Origin: Sinohyriopsis cumingii
Taxonomy: Eukaryota > Mollusca > Bivalvia > Unionida > Unionidae
Length of the DNA stretch: 64,000 bases
Reading direction: 5' to 3'
NCBI GenBank assembly: GCA_028554795.2
Contig: CM068826.1
Span: 103,291,602 to 103,355,601 of the forward strand
Positions within the stretch are counted from its first letter, which is position 1. The number at the start of each line of letters is the position of its first letter. The notes under the pieces are model-generated. The model saw only the letters and a list, made by a program, of their open reading frames with translations, was not told where the DNA came from and searched no databases. The translations under genes and the position numbers were made by a program. Positions 9,670-18,582 of the stretch are shown here, one piece after another.

Positions 9670-10593
9670 CTACTTTAAACAGGGCTGACAACGTTGTGAA
9701 TGAAATTGTGATTTCCACTGTTGGAAATCATTAGGCCATTGATGGACACTACGTTTCCTAGCTTGAGACAAAAGATAAGCATAATGGTCACAAAACCATC
9801 GATCTACTTTCACATCATTTCTAGCAGAAGAACGAGGATCGAAATGAGTCACTAAATGTTCTAAGCAATAGCCCAGGCTGCGATGATGCAGAAAATACAC
9901 ACAGTACTGTCCACACACCAAGGAATCTGTGCCTTGTAATTTCACATTATTGAATCGGGTGGTTTGAGCATTTCTTCTCATAAAGTCAATGATATCGTCT
10001 TCCAAAGGGGGCAATCCGTACGAATCGAAATATTCCACACATCCTTCTTGAGGAAAGTAAACGGCTACCCAGTGGGTAATAAAGTTCCCAGGTATCCATT
10101 TGTGTTGTTTTCTTCTTCACAGGTAATAATAAGTCATCAATTCGATCCTGACTTTTTGCTTGAAAATGTCTGACGAATAAACGGTTATTCGTTCTGTTTC
10201 CTCACTCTGATTTAGGAGAGCTTCGATACGATGGATCTCTTGAGTGGTTAATGGTGGACAAGAATGTTCACGCAAGTCTTTATACCACTGGTGCAACACG
10301 TCTTTGTTCGAGATGAGACTCCAAGCTTCGTCCAGATACTCGTCCAATTTTTCTTCTTGACTCAACATCAGGCATTTATCGTGTTGAATTTGACTGGGAT
10401 GATCGTTTTGACATCCATAACAATTTTTCTTGATCAATTCCGTCATTTTGTCAACCAAGTGTTTGGCAAAACAGGAGACTAAATGGGCTTCTTGTTCTGG
10501 CCATCTCGACTTCATCATGATCACTTCTTCTTTTTCCTCACATTCCATCTCCAAAGTTTCTCCACTAGGTAAAGAGGGACAACAGTCTTCCAT
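9670..10593 (-). pseudogene. Cys-rich protein fused to adenain-like cysteine protease (PRO), one in-frame stop
   Basis: The frame starts at an ATG at 10593, meets TGA at 10117-10119, and stays open in the same frame to 9670 (308 codons in all). The first half has a Cys/His cluster (CYGC then HPSQIQH) of unknown role. The part after the stop carries the adenovirus-protease-type catalytic triad in order: His in HWVAVYF, an acidic residue in VEYFDSYG, and Cys in VCGQYCVYF. Such proteases mature capsid proteins in Polintons. The N-terminal edge of the protease domain seems to lie before the stop (VYSSD), so the stop would remove all catalytic residues. Either one gene broken by a nonsense mutation, or two adjacent genes with the second lacking a visible start. 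The first is favoured. Confidence 0.75.
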
Positions 10594-10598
10594 GGTTT

Positions 10599-11897
10599 CT
10601 AGTAATCTAGGATGACTTCTCTCAAACTGTTGATTTCTATGGTATTATCGAATTCTGCATACAGGATGACGTTCACTGTCTCTTTCAGTGGTTCTGCAAA
10701 CTGAAGTTCCACACGAATCTGGCCTGATTTTATGGGGTGGAAATGTCCCTCGTCGCTGCCTTGGTCTGGAGTGAAATCGAAAGCCCACAAAGCGTAGCCT
10801 CCTGCATAATCCTCGTACGTAATACCGTGACTGGTGTTGGTTCCTAACTGTCCGGTGGCTTCGTACAGGGACAAGTACGATCTCAAGTAATTCTTCTCTT
10901 TAAAGTCAGGTTCGAAAGGTCGGGTACACAAGGTTTTGCCATCGCGACTGACTTCGATTTTCTTCACGTTAAAGTGTTGACAGTTGAAAGGATTTTGAGC
11001 GAAGGCTCCGTTGAAGGCTGAATTCGAGACCATACCAAGGATCAAACGTTTGGGTAGCTGTCCTTGGAACAGATGATCTTCGATCATGGAATGATGTCCA
11101 ACGGGAATGGTGAACGTTTTCACTTCCACGCGTCGTATGGGATACTTGGCGGTCGTTCTGCTCAACGTTTGACTGATGTCGTTACCTACTTTGGGTAACA
11201 CTTCCACGCGTCGTACGTAGAGTTTGGCCTCTTCGATTTTGCTTTTAGGAGCCTTAGCATTATCAGCCAACAAATGGAAAGCGGTACTGCTACGATTCAG
11301 TCTCAAGCGGACATTGACTCCGTTCAGCAAATATTTCTCTTGCAACCACATGTCCAAATGCAAACGATCCATCAGTTCTAAACTCTTCTTATCTAAGATT
11401 TTGAGTTCTCTTTGCTCAAAGCCGCTATTGGTTCCATCTACAAGGTCGAACTTGCCCGCTTCGTCAGGTTCCCACAGCACACAAGCATTGAGATGGGTAT
11501 CCTTGGCATCTATTCCGTACGTCAAGAGATTTTCCAGGTAGGCACGGTAAGGGTAAGTATCCATGCTGCTGCTGACCAGTTTGTTATTCAAGTACAAGTC
11601 CACTCCACTAAACAATGAATGCATGAAATTGTTGACGGGAGCTATATTCTCAGTGTCATCTACTGCACCATCATCCTTATCTAGAACTTTGACTTTCAAG
11701 TACAAGTAACTGCTATTCAGATCGATGTAATCTTCGGGCTGTCCTTTGATTTCAAACTCGATGGGAGCTGAGGCTGTCAATGAGGAGACGGGATGAAATT
11801 CCACCCACTGAGATTCTTGCATCGTCATCATGGTGGGGGGCATGGCAAACAGATCCAGTTCCGTCTTGGAACAAGCGCAAGACTCTCGGTGCATCAT
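10599..11897 (-). CDS. MCP: Polinton major capsid protein (double jelly roll)
   Basis: About 432 aa, intact. Features of the Polinton/adintovirus major capsid family include an early EFEIKGQPEDYIDLNSSYLY segment, VNNFMHSLFSGVDLYLNN, a YPYRAYLENLL stretch, and a late GGYALWAFDFTPD motif. The conserved FNV/VRVEL beta-strand pattern runs to the C-terminus. The protein builds the icosahedral shell. I used the ATG pair at 11892-11897, because the open frame upstream has only a TTG. It begins 14 nt after the pX-like gene ends and is followed within 5 nt by the protease gene. No lesion found. Confidence 0.9.
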   Translation of the reverse strand: MMHRESCACSKTELDLFAMPPTMMTMQESQWVEFHPVSSLTASAPIEFEIKGQPEDYIDLNSSYLYLKVKVLDKDDGAVDDTENIAPVNNFMHSLFSGVDLYLNNKLVSSSMDTYPYRAYLENLLTYGIDAKDTHLNACVLWEPDEAGKFDLVDGTNSGFEQRELKILDKKSLELMDRLHLDMWLQEKYLLNGVNVRLRLNRSSTAFHLLADNAKAPKSKIEEAKLYVRRVEVLPKVGNDISQTLSRTTAKYPIRRVEVKTFTIPVGHHSMIEDHLFQGQLPKRLILGMVSNSAFNGAFAQNPFNCQHFNVKKIEVSRDGKTLCTRPFEPDFKEKNYLRSYLSLYEATGQLGTNTSHGITYEDYAGGYALWAFDFTPDQGSDEGHFHPIKSGQIRVELQFAEPLKETVNVILYAEFDNTIEINSLREVILDY

Positions 11898-11911
11898 TTT
11901 TTCTCTGTGTT

Positions 11912-12328
11912 TCAATAATCGAAAACGTCTAAGTCTCGAACGGTTCTTCTTTTCTTGGCCTTTCTCGCTTGAAGTCTGGTGAAAGGGTGTTTTCTTCGTC
12001 GTCTCTTTCTGCCTTGTCCTTGCTGAATGCCTGACTCGGTAGCGTGCAGAACATTTATAGGTGTGTCTCGTCGGCCCAAAATGTCTTTGCCCGTTTGCAG
12101 CAAGACATTTTTGCCAGCCCTCATGAAGGCTTCTTTAGGGTTTTGTTTGTCGATGATGACATTTTGGAGAAATTCTTTGCCTTGCGTCAGTGCCGCATCT
12201 TTCAAGGCGTGCAATCCGCGTGTCACCATCGGTTTCAAGACTGGGGCCACCGAACGAAAGGCCGATTTTAACATGTCTCCTAAGCCGTGTCCTCGCTGTC
12301 GTGCAACCCCTCGGTACACTGGATACAT
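11912..12328 (-). CDS. pX/protein VI-like basic virion protein, 138 aa
   Basis: Begins with a hydrophobic/amphipathic segment (GLGDMLKSAFRSVAPVLKP) and ends with a strongly basic tail (GRKRRRRKHPF, ARKAKKRR). A gene of this plan between MCP and penton is usual in adintovirus-type Polintons, where it is compared with adenovirus core protein X or membrane-active protein VI. The role in genome condensation or membrane disruption is inferred from layout only. A TATA-like TATAAAA lies on the minus strand at 12423-12429 within the upstream gene. Confidence 0.65.
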   Translation of the reverse strand: MYPVYRGVARQRGHGLGDMLKSAFRSVAPVLKPMVTRGLHALKDAALTQGKEFLQNVIIDKQNPKEAFMRAGKNVLLQTGKDILGRRDTPINVLHATESGIQQGQGRKRRRRKHPFTRLQARKAKKRRTVRDLDVFDY

Positions 12329-12335
12329 GACTTAC

Positions 12336-13271
12336 TTACGAGTCGTGAGAAAACCGTTTTCGAAAATGGAGTTTCACCGTGACTTTTCCTTTGGTGAATG
12401 GAATATTTTGTCCTAAATCTCCTTTTATAGTAATGTTGACCGTGTCCAAATACGATTTGCTGACCGGTAAATAGTGAGGATGGACAAATTCGCGGTGGAC
12501 GTGATAAGTGTTTCCACCTTCCTCGTCAGCGTTCGTGGCAGAATCCACTTTGAAAGGAATGACACGCAGTAACGGCACAGAGGTGTGTCCCACCACGTTA
12601 TACTCCACCACATCGGAATAAACGAACATCAAATTTAGTCCTTGGTTCAGTTCTACCGGGGTACGAAAATACTTGGCAAAAGTATCGTTGTCAGAAATGA
12701 CTAGTAATTCGCCTTTTTGTTGTTCTACTTTCTTCCTCAGCTCCATGTCACCGCCCAACATGTCAAACAATTCAGGACAAAATAAGAAAGACATGATTTT
12801 GGGCCCCTCAGGAAATTTTATCAGGAAGCGACGAGCTGTTTTGTGGTACTCCAGGGTGACACTTTTTTTGACACTTTCCAAAGCTTTCAGAAACACACTA
12901 TTAAACCTGGTGGCTATGGTGTTGACCAAATGTTGACCACTAAAATAATAGCCTGGGGGAATGAACAAGTGATAGGTGGTCCACTTTAGATTTGGTGTAC
13001 GGGTTTTCTTGTCATATTTGCTATGGGTATCCAACTACTGTTGCATTTGTTCGTCATGAACTTCCACATCAAATTTATTTTGATTGGGAAGGACATTGAG
13101 GACTTGGGTCGGGTGAATCATTTCTACTAAAGCCACTTCCCAATGGACTTCGTGATCTAAAGGGATGGCTTGAGGTAATTTGGCCGTGTAACAGCACAAC
13201 GTGTTATTGGGAAACACCTCCATGGAACTGTCACTGGGTAAGGTCAAGTAAAATTGGTTTTCGTGACTCAT
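12336..13271 (-). pseudogene. Penton (minor capsid) protein, one in-frame stop
   Basis: Starts at an ATG at 13271 that overlaps the membrane-protein stop by 4 nt. The N-terminal ~78 codons carry the typical Polinton penton opening (FYLTLPSDSSMEVFPNN, then WEVALVEMIHP). A TAG at 13035-13037 interrupts, and the frame continues without shift for another 233 codons, including IPPGYYFSGQHLVNTI and a typical C-terminal strand region ending HFRKRFSHDS. There is no ATG near the start of the second part, so the stop probably abolishes full-length protein. Single jelly-roll vertex protein by family. Confidence 0.85.
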
Positions 13272-13678
13272 AATTCTAGAGTTCTGTGGCTGTCCGAGGG
13301 GATATTACTGGACGTCAGAGGCGTGTCTCCGCCCAAAATGGGGTTCTGGTTGTTGTTGGAGTGGTGACTGGCACTGGCACTGGACACAACGTTCCCGTTC
13401 GAGGAGAATTTCAGGGAGGGATTGGGAAGCAGGTAACCGATGCAACTGCTCAATAAAATGGTCCACAATTGTTTGTCTCCTTGTTGCAAACTCAAATTGG
13501 CGATGGCTGCCCCGATGACACAATACACCACGAAGATTTGGCAGAAAAAGACGATTTGCGTTTTAGGCACACATTCTCCACACCACAGCCACAAGGGTTG
13601 TTTTTGTAAATCTTGCACAGAAGAACTAGGGGAAGAAGGAGTGGTCGACGTAGCTGCGTCTGATGTGTGAAAGGGCAT
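13268..13678 (-). CDS. Polinton membrane protein, 136 aa
   Basis: Two hydrophobic segments (IVFFCQIFVVYCVIGAAIA and LWTILLSSCIGYLLP) follow a short N-terminus with a CGECVPK motif. The C-terminus is Ser/Asn-rich and polar. A two-span protein with this GYLLPNP motif commonly sits between penton and integrase in adintovirus-like elements; its role is unknown, perhaps assembly or entry. ATG at 13678 preferred over an upstream GTG. It overlaps the penton ATG as ATGA. A minus-strand TATAAAAAG lies at 13693-13702 inside the integrase 3' end. Confidence 0.8.
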   Translation of the reverse strand: MPFHTSDAATSTTPSSPSSSVQDLQKQPLWLWCGECVPKTQIVFFCQIFVVYCVIGAAIANLSLQQGDKQLWTILLSSCIGYLLPNPSLKFSSNGNVVSSASASHHSNNNQNPILGGDTPLTSSNIPSDSHRTLEL

Positions 13679-13683
13679 GATGG

Positions 13684-14796
13684 TCACTTCTTCTTTTTAT
13701 AGTCGATGACTTGCGAAGCGTCGATCCAAGAATCGAAACTGGGTGGATATCCTTTCCAACGTACTTTGACTTCTTTGACACGTCGTTTGCCCACTTTACG
13801 GGTTCTGCGTTCGAGAATGCTTTCGATGTCGTACACGTCGTCTTCTTTTTTGGTGACACGTTGTAACTCGGGCAAATAAAACGTTCCTTTGAGTACTTCT
13901 CCGTTCATGTCTTCCAATTTATAAACGGCAGGATGACGGCCATGCACTCGTCCAGTGACGCGAAACAATTCGGTCGTCCAGTTAGGTAAGTAACCTTTGT
14001 CGAAAGTGCGTTTGGTTTTGCCAATGCGCACCCAATCTCCTACGGTCAACTCTCCACTTTTCTCGGGGACAGCCCTCGTCGGGGACGTACCAAACAGACG
14101 CTCAAACACCAGCACTTCGTTGTCGGGAGTCACGTCTTGCGGGGCACGTCCGATGCTTCGATGGTAAGATTGGTTGTACGCTTGCACCAGGTGCGGTAAG
14201 ATGTCGATGTACTTCAGAGTGTGGTGATGCGTAAAATATTTCCACATGCGTTCTTTCAAAGTACGTTGAAAACGTTCCACGATGCTGGCTTTGGTTTCGG
14301 GATTCTCGGTGGTAAAAAAATGAATGTCACGTTTCTTTAATTCTTTTTGGAAAGCTTGGTTCAGAAATTCGGTGCCTTTGTCCGTTTGCCATCGAAGAGG
14401 GTGACGACCGCTTTGTTTCAACACCCGTTGCAGGGCTCGCACTAACTCGCTGCTCGATTTGGAAGTCAAGGGCACGACCCAAGCAAATTTGGAAAAGACG
14501 TCGATGACACAGAACAAATATTTGTAACCACGATTGTAGCTGGCCAAATGAGAGACATCGGCTAAATCGGCTTGCCATTGATGATCGATGCCTTCCACTC
14601 GGGTGCGACTTCTGGCAAACTTGCGTCGAATGGGTTTGTGTAAAGTGTAGGTAGCTTGTTCTTGTAACCATCGTTGCACTTGAGGTAAACGGAGACTTTT
14701 CAGTCGCGTTTTGGCAGCACGATACAATTTTTGAACTCCTGCGTAACCTGCAGGATGCGAGGGATCGTAGTAAATGCTGGCTGAGACTTTTTCCAT
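13684..14796 (-). CDS. INT: Polinton integrase (DDE, rve superfamily) with C-terminal chromodomain
   Basis: 370 aa, open throughout. The N-terminal ~75 residues hold the Polinton INT entry region (YYDPSHPAGYAGVQKLYRA, then a YTLHKP motif). The catalytic core shows D in WQADLADV, D in TDKGTEFLN and E in TKASIVERF, the D,D-35-E pattern of retroviral-type integrases. The C-terminus carries a chromodomain: YDIESILERR, VRWKGYP, then DSWIDASQV. The chromodomain probably steers integration to marked chromatin. The enzyme generates the 6-bp duplication seen here. Confidence 0.95.
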   Translation of the reverse strand: MEKVSASIYYDPSHPAGYAGVQKLYRAAKTRLKSLRLPQVQRWLQEQATYTLHKPIRRKFARSRTRVEGIDHQWQADLADVSHLASYNRGYKYLFCVIDVFSKFAWVVPLTSKSSSELVRALQRVLKQSGRHPLRWQTDKGTEFLNQAFQKELKKRDIHFFTTENPETKASIVERFQRTLKERMWKYFTHHHTLKYIDILPHLVQAYNQSYHRSIGRAPQDVTPDNEVLVFERLFGTSPTRAVPEKSGELTVGDWVRIGKTKRTFDKGYLPNWTTELFRVTGRVHGRHPAVYKLEDMNGEVLKGTFYLPELQRVTKKEDDVYDIESILERRTRKVGKRRVKEVKVRWKGYPPSFDSWIDASQVIDYKKKK

Positions 14797-14811
14797 TTTT
14801 GTGTTGGTGTG

Positions 14812-15501
14812 TTAATAAGTCACCCACTCTTCGGTGATGCTACTTTGGGTGGGTCGAAAGGGTGGTTTGGAAACGGATTTACGTGTCCGAAGGGCTACGG
14901 GAGTAGAAGTCGAAGGTAGTGGAGGTGGCAATGGAATGGCTTTGGTTTTCTTTTCTTTTTTCGCTTCTGGTTTCCCTTCTTTCTTTTTCACTTCTGTCGA
15001 AGGAGGGGTGGACATCATCTTTTTAACCCAAGCTTTCATTTCTTCTCGTTGGGGTGTGGGGGACGGGGTCAACAAGGATGCTGCAATCTTACTCGAAATG
15101 GGAGCTGCTGACGGTGTTTGAAACACTTCGCGCATCTCTTCTTCCTCAGGTCTTTGTGGGGTAGCATCTCTGGTGACCCTTGGGGATGGAAGTGGTGGTG
15201 GTAATGATGATGGTGCTAGACTTTTCATCAAGGTCTTAAAATCTTTTAGAGTGGGTAAAGCTGTTTCGTCTAAAGCTTTCTGGTGAAAGAGTTGCAGTCT
15301 TTGCAAGAGTTGACCGTACTTTTGCGATTTTTCTGTTTCGGACAAATCTTGGCGATCCATCAAGGATTGCAATTCGTGTTGTAACTGGGACATCTCGCTC
15401 AAATTGGGATTGGGAGGTAAATGCGGGGTGCGTTGTTCTTGCCACCGATGGTATTCCATCCATCGTTTGTAAGGCACTAAAGCTAGTTTTCGTCCTTCCA
15501 T
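14812..15501 (-). CDS. Polinton proline-rich protein, 229 aa
   Basis: Starts MEGRKLALVPYKRWMEYHRW, an opening seen in a short conserved Polinton protein family of unknown role. A helical stretch (residues ~35-85) is followed by low-complexity Pro/Ser/Lys-rich sequence and a conserved-looking end (SITEEWVTY). It sits between integrase and the small basic protein with gaps of 15 and 49 nt. Likely virion-associated by position, but unproven. Confidence 0.65.
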   Translation of the reverse strand: MEGRKLALVPYKRWMEYHRWQEQRTPHLPPNPNLSEMSQLQHELQSLMDRQDLSETEKSQKYGQLLQRLQLFHQKALDETALPTLKDFKTLMKSLAPSSLPPPLPSPRVTRDATPQRPEEEEMREVFQTPSAAPISSKIAASLLTPSPTPQREEMKAWVKKMMSTPPSTEVKKKEGKPEAKKEKKTKAIPLPPPLPSTSTPVALRTRKSVSKPPFRPTQSSITEEWVTY

Positions 15502-15550
15502 GGGGTTGTCAGGGGTCGATTCTGAGATCTTGGGACTTCCGAGGGCCTTT

Positions 15551-15937
15551 TTATCTTGCTCCCACCAGTCCTCCCAACATGGTTCCCAAGACTCCTTTCA
15601 GTATGGGGCCTAACAAGAGAGGTGAAATGCCTCCACGTTGGACCAACATCTTCTTTTTTTGACGAATGGGAATTTTCTTTTGAACCATTTTTCGAAGAAC
15701 GTGACGATGTTTGCCTAAGCATTGTTTCTGGTGTTTGGACAAAGGGATCGTGCCTTTCAAAACGTTCAAACAACATTCGCACACGGTATCGATGACCTCT
15801 TTGGAGGCCGTTTGAATGAGTTTTTTTCGTAGGGGTGGAGAAGCTTTGGACAGGACAGATAACATGTCCCCATGTTTGGCTAAACGTGGTGGCAGTCCTT
15901 TCCTTTTCTTTCCTTGGGGTTTTCTGGAGGGTGACAT
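15551..15937 (-). CDS. Conserved small basic Polinton protein with glycine-rich hydrophobic tail, 128 aa
   Basis: I chose the ATG at 15937 because the frame upstream offers only a GTG. The basic N-terminus (SPSRKPQGKKRKG) is followed by a Cys-containing helical core (KEVIDTVCECCLNVLKGTI) and KKIPIRQKKKMLVQRGG. The hydrophobic end is LLLGPILKGVLGTMLGG. The pattern (Cys-rich helix, basic stretch, Gly-rich hydrophobic tail) recurs in many animal Polintons. Function unknown; a pX-like or membrane-active role is possible. A minus-strand TATA-like site lies at 15992-16001. Confidence 0.75.
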   Translation of the reverse strand: MSPSRKPQGKKRKGLPPRLAKHGDMLSVLSKASPPLRKKLIQTASKEVIDTVCECCLNVLKGTIPLSKHQKQCLGKHRHVLRKMVQKKIPIRQKKKMLVQRGGISPLLLGPILKGVLGTMLGGLVGAR

Positions 15938-15995
15938 CTTTGAGTCTTCAGGAGCACCAAAAAACACTGATATCCTACTCGGTCACAGGCCTTTT

Positions 15996-16934
15996 TTATA
16001 CTGGAACGCGTCGCCATTGATTGTCTTTACGTAGTATCAGTTTGAGGACAGGCATGACACGTCGTGCAGGGGTACGTAACGGACTAAATCGAGCCAGTTC
16101 TTGCTTGGACAAATCCAGTAAACTTTGTAACATGCCCGATCTTTCATGGACTTTGATTTTGGGAGAAGGTACTTTGTGAGCAGCAGCCACTGCCGCTAAA
16201 TTGGAAGGTCCTGCCACTGGGGAAGTTCTTTTGGGGGTCATCAACGGAGAAGTTCTTGGTGTAATCAACGTCTCCAAGTACTCTTCAGTTCCTGGTGACA
16301 TCAACGGAGAAGTGGACAAACGTGAGGCTGTCGGAGACGCTGTGGCAGGTCGTGGTTTGCGAGTGTAAGGCTGCGTCCTGGCCGCAGTGCCTCTCTTGCG
16401 ACTAGTTTTCTTCTGTGGACTTTTCTTTTTCTGAGGATTTTTTCTCTGTTTCTTTTTCTGGGGGCTTCTTTTCTTTTTTCGGGGTGGTGTCTGGTAAGAG
16501 GAGGGTCCCGCCACTGGAGAAGTTCTTCTCTTTGGGGACCTGGTCTTTTTCTTCTTGGGGCTTCGTTGAACTTTTGTCTTAGGGATAACTTTGGGGGCAT
16601 TAGGATCCCATCTTAAGAGTGAGCGAATGATGACCCCTCCTAGAGTACCGCTCCCTCCAGGTTTCAAAATGATTTGTTTTTTGGTTTGAGTGTCGATGCG
16701 GGGATCGGCCAGTTGGACCAAAGCGACTTTGTTTCGATCGAAAAAGCGTTGGGTTTGATGAGGAATCTGAATGATTCCTTGGAGTAATTGACGTGCCGTC
16801 ACCGTGAACCATCGTAAGACTTCTTTGAGACTAGCTTCTAAGACACGAGCTCGTGTTTGTGGATCTTTTTCTCGACTGATGCCATACAAGGCACGAATCA
16901 ATTTGACGGGAAGATGCGACTGAAGGGACGTCAT
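15996..16934 (-). CDS. SPKK-rich basic protein, probable genome-packaging protein, 312 aa
   Basis: The N-terminal ~115 residues are a folded-looking domain (ALYGISREKDPQTRARVLEA...). Residues ~115-190 hold many SPKK/SPQKKK-type repeats (RSPKKKK, RSPKRR, RSPQKKK, KSPQKK). These are the minor-groove DNA-binding motif of linker and sperm histones. A Thr/Ser/Pro-rich region with repeated TSPLM(T/S)P and TSPVAGPS motifs follows. A compact C-terminus (RTPARRVMPVLKLILRKD) closes it. Likely condenses packaged DNA or binds host chromatin; inference from composition. TATA-like site at 16975-16983. Confidence 0.7.
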   Translation of the reverse strand: MTSLQSHLPVKLIRALYGISREKDPQTRARVLEASLKEVLRWFTVTARQLLQGIIQIPHQTQRFFDRNKVALVQLADPRIDTQTKKQIILKPGGSGTLGGVIIRSLLRWDPNAPKVIPKTKVQRSPKKKKTRSPKRRTSPVAGPSSYQTPPRKKKRSPQKKKQRKNPQKKKSPQKKTSRKRGTAARTQPYTRKPRPATASPTASRLSTSPLMSPGTEEYLETLITPRTSPLMTPKRTSPVAGPSNLAAVAAAHKVPSPKIKVHERSGMLQSLLDLSKQELARFSPLRTPARRVMPVLKLILRKDNQWRRVPV

Positions 16935-17004
16935 GTTCGCACTGAGTGTGAGACAGACAAAAAAGGGTCTGAGGTTTTTATAGATTTTTTGATGGGGAGT
17001 GAAA

Positions 17005-17733
17005 TTAAGTCGAGGACGGAGACGTGTACAGGACAGGCCCTCCGTCTTGGCACCAGTGGTGAAACAAGTGGGTACGAAATCGCAAATCCTCGGGAGTCGT
17101 AGGTTTCAAATCGACGAGTAAATAGGCGTGTGGCGTTTGAGTGGCATCGTCGTACGCCTGAGTCAGCCAAGGCGTTCCTAACTGTTTGGCTAAGACTTGC
17201 ACTTGCGATTTATCTCGAGGGCTTTTAAACAAGACCACGTAATGCGCATTGAGACTGATGGTGCGATGGGCTTTACTTTGTTGAAACAAATTTTGGGTGA
17301 TGTAAACGACACTGGCATTACGGTGATGCCCTTTGCGCGTGAACCACAATTTAATTTCTTCTTCGTCTTCTCCTAACATGTCGTCGAAAATGACCAAATG
17401 GATTTGACGGGAGTCAGAGACGATGCCGTCGTCTTCTTTAGGAATGCCTTCCACAAACACGATGGAATCGCCTTGACTTTCTCGCAAAAGGCTGTACGCC
17501 GATTGCCACTCTTTGTAACACCACACGATCCGTTGAGGTGGTCGATCGATCAAATGATGTTTATGTTCGATCAAACGTTTGACGAATTCGGTTTTGCCTG
17601 AACCGCTAGGTCCAGCAATGAGCATGTTAAAGGGATGGCGAAGATACAAAGCCTACCAACTGGCACGATCTAAGTGTTCGTCGATGACTTTGACAGTAGA
17701 GGAAGAGGGAGCAGAGACAGCAGAGGTAGCCAT
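17005..17733 (-). pseudogene. FtsK/HerA-type genome-packaging ATPase, one in-frame stop
   Basis: The ATG at 17733 is placed ~50 nt downstream of a TATA box (17782-17790). A TAG at 17653-17655 falls after 26 codons, and the frame continues unshifted. The part after the stop holds Walker A GPSGSGKT, Walker B LVIFDD, and the TQN sensor-type motif (VVYITQNLF) with a downstream Arg (FKSPRDKSQV). This is the standard Polinton packaging ATPase of ~240 aa. An in-frame ATG shortly before Walker A could in principle give a protein lacking only the first ~35 residues, so this may be the least damaging of the five stops. Confidence 0.9.
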
Positions 17734-17781
17734 GGTGTGAGAAATGTCACTTGTGACACGAAAAACAAACAAGACAAGAGT

Positions 17782-17810
17782 TTATATACTTTTTTCAGAA
17801 CACGTTTATT
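17782..17810 (-). promoter_or_regulatory. Compact junction: AATAAA of one unit, TATA of the next
   Basis: On the minus strand AATAAA (17805-17810) lies 7 nt after the stop codon at 17818. A TATATAAA-type box (17782-17790) for the ATPase gene follows. It marks the border of two transcription units and shows that these genes use poly(A) signals. Confidence 0.7.
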
Positions 17811-17817
17811 GAATGTT

Positions 17818-18039
17818 TCAAATATGAACACGAAAGACAAAAATACATACAACCCAAATAGTGATGTACAGGAATATAAAACACAGCAAAGCGATCAAAG
17901 TGGAATGTAAACAAGTGTCTGTACAACATGTTTTGGGTAACCAAGATGTCCTAGGGACAGTGTGTAATGTTCTTACAGTCTCTACATGAGGTATTGTCAC
18001 ACAAGTGTCCTCCCGGAATGACCTTTCAGGAATGTCCAT
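17818..18039 (-). CDS. Small C-terminal-anchored membrane protein, about 73 aa
   Basis: The frame stays open upstream to about 18228, but most of that overlaps the gene at 18026-18367, so I prefer the ATG at 18039 (14-nt overlap). The product has a polar N-terminus with several Cys and one strong hydrophobic segment at the end (TLIALLCFIFLYITIWVVCI). That fits a tail-anchored or short type II protein. Unknown family; the start is uncertain (ATG at 18204 is the alternative). Confidence 0.5.
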   Translation of the reverse strand: MDIPERSFREDTCVTIPHVETVRTLHTVPRTSWLPKTCCTDTCLHSTLIALLCFIFLYITIWVVCIFVFRVHI

Positions 18040-18367
18040 GACAGTCCTGTCCTGAAGCGAGTGGTTGTTCTCGGTGACGGGTTCTTCTGGCACCGTCACT
18101 AACATAGGTTGAAAAGTAACTTTTTTCCTTGAACAACTCTTGTGCATACTGAGCCACTTCTTGGGTCCAAGCCTCAAAACCCCCCTTTTTCCAGTCACGA
18201 ACATCTGTCCAATGAGGGTGTAAGTCACAAGCTACACACACATCGTCATACACGTCTTGGGTAGCTAAAAGTTGACGAATCTTTTTTTCCTGTTGAGGTC
18301 GAGAAGTATCCAGATGAAACCGCAAGGCTTTGAGCAAAAGGAGTTTTTCGTGACCATTTAAGGCCAT
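18026..18367 (-). CDS. Unknown Polinton accessory protein, 113 aa
   Basis: ATG at 18367 overlaps the stop of the preceding gene by 10 nt, a coupling seen elsewhere in this element. The first half is helical and Leu/Lys-rich (MALNGHEKLLLLKALRFHLD); the middle contains CVACDLHPHWTDV. No family recognised. Confidence 0.5.
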   Translation of the reverse strand: MALNGHEKLLLLKALRFHLDTSRPQQEKKIRQLLATQDVYDDVCVACDLHPHWTDVRDWKKGGFEAWTQEVAQYAQELFKEKSYFSTYVSDGARRTRHREQPLASGQDCHGHS

Positions 18368-18582
18368 GGAGGTGGTAAGTACTGATCGTAAAGAGTCCAC
18401 AAAGAATCGGCTGGTAAACGAAATCCCAGAAAACAAGTCACTAAGACACACACCACTTGTCGTCCCAAATTGAATGGATAAAGTTCTTGTAATAATCGAT
18501 GGTAATGATCCACGGTTTGAATATGGTCATTGAGTTCCTTCCACGGAATCTGTTGGATTACATACGACATAAGTCGTGGCAT
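18358..18582 (-). CDS. Unknown Polinton accessory protein, 74 aa
   Basis: Short frame with ATG at 18582, just downstream of a TATAAAAA on the minus strand (18591-18599). It contains one moderately hydrophobic stretch (VVCVLVTCFLGFRLPADSLW). It overlaps the genes on both sides. The promoter-like site is the main argument that it is expressed. Confidence 0.45.
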   Translation of the reverse strand: MPRLMSYVIQQIPWKELNDHIQTVDHYHRLLQELYPFNLGRQVVCVLVTCFLGFRLPADSLWTLYDQYLPPPWP

